A stretch of 64,000 nucleotides of DNA, taken from Dehalobacter restrictus DSM 9455. GTDB taxonomy: Bacteria; Bacillota; Desulfitobacteriia; Desulfitobacteriales; Syntrophobotulaceae. The position numbers were made by a program, and so were the translations under genes. The notes below the pieces were generated by a model. That model did no database searches. It worked only from the letters and a program-made list of their open reading frames with translations, and was not told where the DNA came from. Positions within the stretch are counted from its first letter, which is position 1. Every line of letters begins with the position of its first letter. The DNA is taken from positions 1,847,001 through 1,911,000 of the forward strand of contig NZ_CP007033.1 in the NCBI RefSeq assembly GCF_000512895.1. The letters are read 5' to 3'. This document shows, piece by piece, positions 61,486 through 64,000 of this stretch.

Positions 61486-61873
61486 ACACTCTATTGTAAT
61501 TTATAACCGCATTTGTCACAGTAACCACGGAAATCAGCTCATCCTTTTCATCAAGCATTTCAATCAACCAGACATGGGATGTTTTTCCCTGATGCAGCAG
61601 TCTGCCTTTCGCGAGGATATAGCCTTCTATGTTTTTTGTTTTCATATGATTTGCCGTAATATTCTGGCCCACAGCAACCTGGCTATTATCCAGCAGTTGG
61701 TTGGAGGCATATCCTGCAGCCGATTCCCCCAAAGCAATGGTTGCCCCGCCATGCAATATACCATAAGGCTGGCTATGAAAAGTCGTTAAATTCATCTTGG
61801 CTTCAAACGTATTGTCCTTATACTGTATATATTCAATATTCAGGTAATCTATCAGGTATTTCTGGTTTTCCAT
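61484..61873 (-). CDS. Hotdog-fold thioesterase, probably DHNA-CoA hydrolase
   Basis: 129 residues of PaaI/YbgC-type hotdog fold: YGILHGGATIALGESAAGYASNQ, the block VAVGQNITANHMKTKNIEGYILAKG and HVWLIEMLDEKDELISVVTVTNAVI. It follows menC in the menaquinone cluster, so it most likely releases CoA from 1,4-dihydroxy-2-naphthoyl-CoA (MenI). GGAGGGCCACTTG precedes the start at 61873. Confidence 0.83.
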   Translation of the reverse strand: MENQKYLIDYLNIEYIQYKDNTFEAKMNLTTFHSQPYGILHGGATIALGESAAGYASNQLLDNSQVAVGQNITANHMKTKNIEGYILAKGRLLHQGKTSHVWLIEMLDEKDELISVVTVTNAVINYNRV

Positions 61874-61902
61874 CAAGTGGCCCTCCTTTCCCGCGCACGC
61901 TG

Positions 61903-63006
61903 CTAAGCGAATATGTGATGCTCAACGGTATAATCAGCCAGGACATTTTCATCGACAGCAATTCCCAATCCCGGACCCCGGGGTACTTCAATCCTGCCGT
62001 TTTGAACCGTGACCTCAGGCCGGATGATATCCTGTGAAAAATAACGCTGGGATGGCGACAAATCTCCGGGAATATAGGTATCCTTCAGACTTGCCAAATG
62101 AACGTGCAGTATTTTCGAAATTCCGCTTTCCACCATACTCCCGATCCAATAGTAGATATGATGTTTCCGGCAAAGCTCAATCATCTGCCTGACATAAAAC
62201 AAGCCGCCAACCCGGCCGGTCTTGATGTTCAAGGCGCGACAGGCTTTTAATTCGATCGCCTTCTCCAGGTCAGCTACACTTAAAATGCTTTCATCCAGAC
62301 AGACAGGCGTCTGCATTTCTGCCTGAAGTTTCTGATAGTCCGTCAGTTCCGCTTCAGCCAAAGGTTCCTCCAAACACAGCAAACCAAGACCGTCTATTTT
62401 CATCAATTCGGGAATGTGCTCGGAGCGAAAGCTTCTGTTGGCATCCGCGAGCAGCTTGAGATAGGGATAGGCAGTTCTGATCATGTTGAGTTTGGCAAAA
62501 CCGTCCTGCGGTTTGATCTTTATTTTAAAACGGACGTAACCTTCCTGCAGGTACTGTTCAATCTGTTTTAACAGGCCGGCGTTATCCAGATCTCCCAGAA
62601 CCATACCCGCCTCAATCTGCGTATTGGTCTCCTCCAGAAACACAGCCGCCATGACAGGGATATGCTGACGCCTTGCGTACACGTCCAGCAACGCATTTTC
62701 AACCCCTGCGCCTGTCATCGGATAAGCTCTGTCCAGCCAGGCATGAATGTCGAAAGGATGCACAGTCTCTTCCTGCAGCAGCCGCGGAAGATAAGTTTCC
62801 AGCAGAAGATGTTTGGCATCAGCAAGCGTTTCCGAAGTATAAAAAGGATCAGAGAAAGCGACAACTTCCCCATAGCCGGTATTCCCAAATTCGTCTGTGA
62901 TTTTAAGAATGATCGTTTCCCGACAGTTCAGCCTGGTCTGAGATGTTTTAAAGGTAAATTTCAAAGGCATGTCTAAAAGGAATAGCTCTGCTTTTTTTAT
63001 GATCAT
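61903..63006 (-). CDS. menC: o-Succinylbenzoate synthase MenC
   Basis: Enolase-superfamily enzyme of menaquinone synthesis, dehydrating SHCHC to o-succinylbenzoate. 367 residues; catalytic acid and metal ligands in VRFKIKIKPQDGFAKLNMI (Lys), LKLLADANRSF (Asp), LCLEEPLAEAELTDYQKL (Glu) and CLDESILSVADLEKAIELKACRALNIKTGRVGG (Asp, Lys). Start overlaps the menE stop by four bases, with GGAGGAGGAGACCC upstream. Confidence 0.94.
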   Translation of the reverse strand: MIIKKAELFLLDMPLKFTFKTSQTRLNCRETIILKITDEFGNTGYGEVVAFSDPFYTSETLADAKHLLLETYLPRLLQEETVHPFDIHAWLDRAYPMTGAGVENALLDVYARRQHIPVMAAVFLEETNTQIEAGMVLGDLDNAGLLKQIEQYLQEGYVRFKIKIKPQDGFAKLNMIRTAYPYLKLLADANRSFRSEHIPELMKIDGLGLLCLEEPLAEAELTDYQKLQAEMQTPVCLDESILSVADLEKAIELKACRALNIKTGRVGGLFYVRQMIELCRKHHIYYWIGSMVESGISKILHVHLASLKDTYIPGDLSPSQRYFSQDIIRPEVTVQNGRIEVPRGPGLGIAVDENVLADYTVEHHIFA

Positions 63007-64000
63007 GGGTCTCCTCCTCCAGCCAGCATATCTTCCAGCGCCTTGTGACGGATCTTTCCTGTGGTATTCCGGGGAAGTTCAGCCAAAAAAATGATCTCGC
63101 TGGGAAGTTTATAGCGGGCAAGTCTCGGAGACAGATAGTCCCTGATCTCTTCTTCGTTTAACGAAGATACTGCAAATAAGACAGGTACCTGTCCCCACTT
63201 AGGATCTTTTCTTCCGATGACAGTGCATTCTTTGATCCCAGGGTGTGCGTAGAGTATATTTTCGATTTCCCGCGGATAAATATTTTCCCCGCCTGAAATG
63301 ATCATATTTTTGCGACGATCGAGAATATACAGGAAACCGTCCGGATCCAAATAACCGATATCTTCCGTAGGGAAAAATCCGAAGATCGTTTCCCGGCCAA
63401 GATATCCGTCCATAACCATGGGACTCTGAATCAGGACTTCGCCGCTGCCGTCAGACCCTGGATTTTTGATCAGAATTTCCACTGAATCCAGTGGAAGTCC
63501 AACTGAATCAAGCTTATCCGGGTATTGGAGAACGGAAAAGGTTGCCGATTGGCTGGTGGTTTCCGTCATACCGTACGTTTTATAGATAGGGATCTGCCTA
63601 ACCATACATTTTTCAACCAAGGGTCGGGGTATGAACTCCCCCCCTATAAGCACCACTCTCAAGCAATGCCTGTCAATCCGGTCAATGATTCTGTTCAGCA
63701 TGGTCGGAACAACCGACAGCATATTGACTTTTCCTTCCTGAACCAGGCTTAACGTTTCCTCTTCCCGAAAGCTTTCCAGCAAGGTTACCGCAGTCCCGTT
63801 GTATAAACTGCGCAGTAGAATCGTTAAGGCGCTGATATGATACAACGGCAGAATCATCAGCCAGTTATCTTCTTCTGTAACTCCGAGGCTTTTTTGAGAA
63901 GCCTTAACATGGGCAGCAAACTGTTTCCAGCGCAGCGGAACAGATTTGAATTCCCCAGTCGTGGCGCTCGTATTCATAATGACTGCAATTTGTTCCGGGT
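63003..64000 (-). CDS. menE: o-Succinylbenzoate-CoA ligase MenE (partial, N-terminus outside window)
   Basis: Acyl-AMP ligase giving o-succinylbenzoyl-CoA. The frame is open to the window end (332 codons visible), where PEQIAVIMNTSATTGEFK reads as the family nucleotide loop. Further blocks: LPLYHISALTILLRSLYNG, YKTYGMTETTS, STEDIG-like FPTEDIGYLDPDGFLYILDRRKNMIISGGENIYP, and the C-terminal catalytic Lys in LPRNTTGKIRHKALE. The true start is beyond base 64000. menE-menC-thioesterase form one operon. Confidence 0.92.
   Translation of the reverse strand, partial: PEQIAVIMNTSATTGEFKSVPLRWKQFAAHVKASQKSLGVTEEDNWLMILPLYHISALTILLRSLYNGTAVTLLESFREEETLSLVQEGKVNMLSVVPTMLNRIIDRIDRHCLRVVLIGGEFIPRPLVEKCMVRQIPIYKTYGMTETTSQSATFSVLQYPDKLDSVGLPLDSVEILIKNPGSDGSGEVLIQSPMVMDGYLGRETIFGFFPTEDIGYLDPDGFLYILDRRKNMIISGGENIYPREIENILYAHPGIKECTVIGRKDPKWGQVPVLFAVSSLNEEEIRDYLSPRLARYKLPSEIIFLAELPRNTTGKIRHKALEDMLAGGGDP

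Overview
This 64 kb window looks like chromosome from an endospore-forming, anaerobic, menaquinone-respiring Gram-positive of the Desulfitobacterium/Dehalobacter/Desulfosporosinus type (Peptococcaceae sensu lato). Support for this: spore genes (spoIVA, spmA, spmB, ytfJ/gerW, a gerA-gerB-gerC operon, two YjcZ-like mini-proteins); the clostridial run cmk-plsC-ispH/rpsA fusion-ftsW/spoVE-DUF512-der-plsY-gpsA-spoIVA; Tat and polyprenyl diphosphate synthase genes; an EtfBA plus membrane Fe-S oxidoreductase operon; siroheme-dependent haem synthesis (Ahb route); and menE-menC plus a hotdog thioesterase at the right edge. Most genes are on the minus strand.

Layout. 0-6 kb: a cut-off 2-hydroxyacid dehydrogenase with glycerate kinase, a lipoprotein, a Ca2+/H+ antiporter, an iron-sulfur flavoprotein and a frameshifted acyltransferase. 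6-9 kb: a secreted LysM-CAP protein, queH, two tiny YjcZ-like genes, a CBS protein. 8.8-13.2 kb: tatA, a SppA/ClpP-like protease, a polyprenyl diphosphate synthase, a second tatA/B, tatC and a prenyl-synthase-like protein lacking the catalytic Asp motifs. 13.4-17.5 kb: etfB-etfA-membrane Fe-S oxidoreductase behind a Rex-like operator. 17.9-21.8 kb: a toprim protein, tRNA-Pro(GGG), an ACT protein, spoIVA. 21.9-31 kb: the lipid/GTPase/isoprenoid cluster. 31-40 kb: a CPBP protease, a hutP homologue without hut genes, a flavoprotein, a polyferredoxin with a FadR-type regulator, rluB, spmAB, ytfJ. 40-51 kb: cardiolipin synthase, ybaK, a Fur-family regulator, HD, DegV and EcsC proteins, a Rieske flavoprotein, an inositol-phosphatase family protein, a GGDEF protein, an aldolase, and a frameshifted DAHP synthase. 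51-59 kb: the gerABC operon and the three-gene haem operon. 59-64 kb: small membrane proteins, a GIY-YIG/DUF pair behind an 8-bp tandem array, and the menaquinone genes.

Metabolic picture: EtfAB and the membrane Fe-S oxidoreductase would pass electrons to menaquinone; the prenyl synthase pair and MenE/MenC/thioesterase would make menaquinone; Ahb enzymes would make haem from siroheme; Tat would export folded redox enzymes.

Most unusual points: (1) a roughly 105-114 nt intergenic repeat in two full copies plus one decayed copy, whose stems are kept by compensatory base changes, suggesting a structured RNA or a small palindromic mobile element; (2) two genes each broken by one missing A in an A7 run; (3) a gerB-type gene whose best start is an AUA codon overlapping the gerA stop; (4) several short perfect or near-perfect tandem duplications. 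No CRISPR array, intact insertion sequence, prophage or rRNA was seen. All family calls are from reading the sequence; no database search was run.
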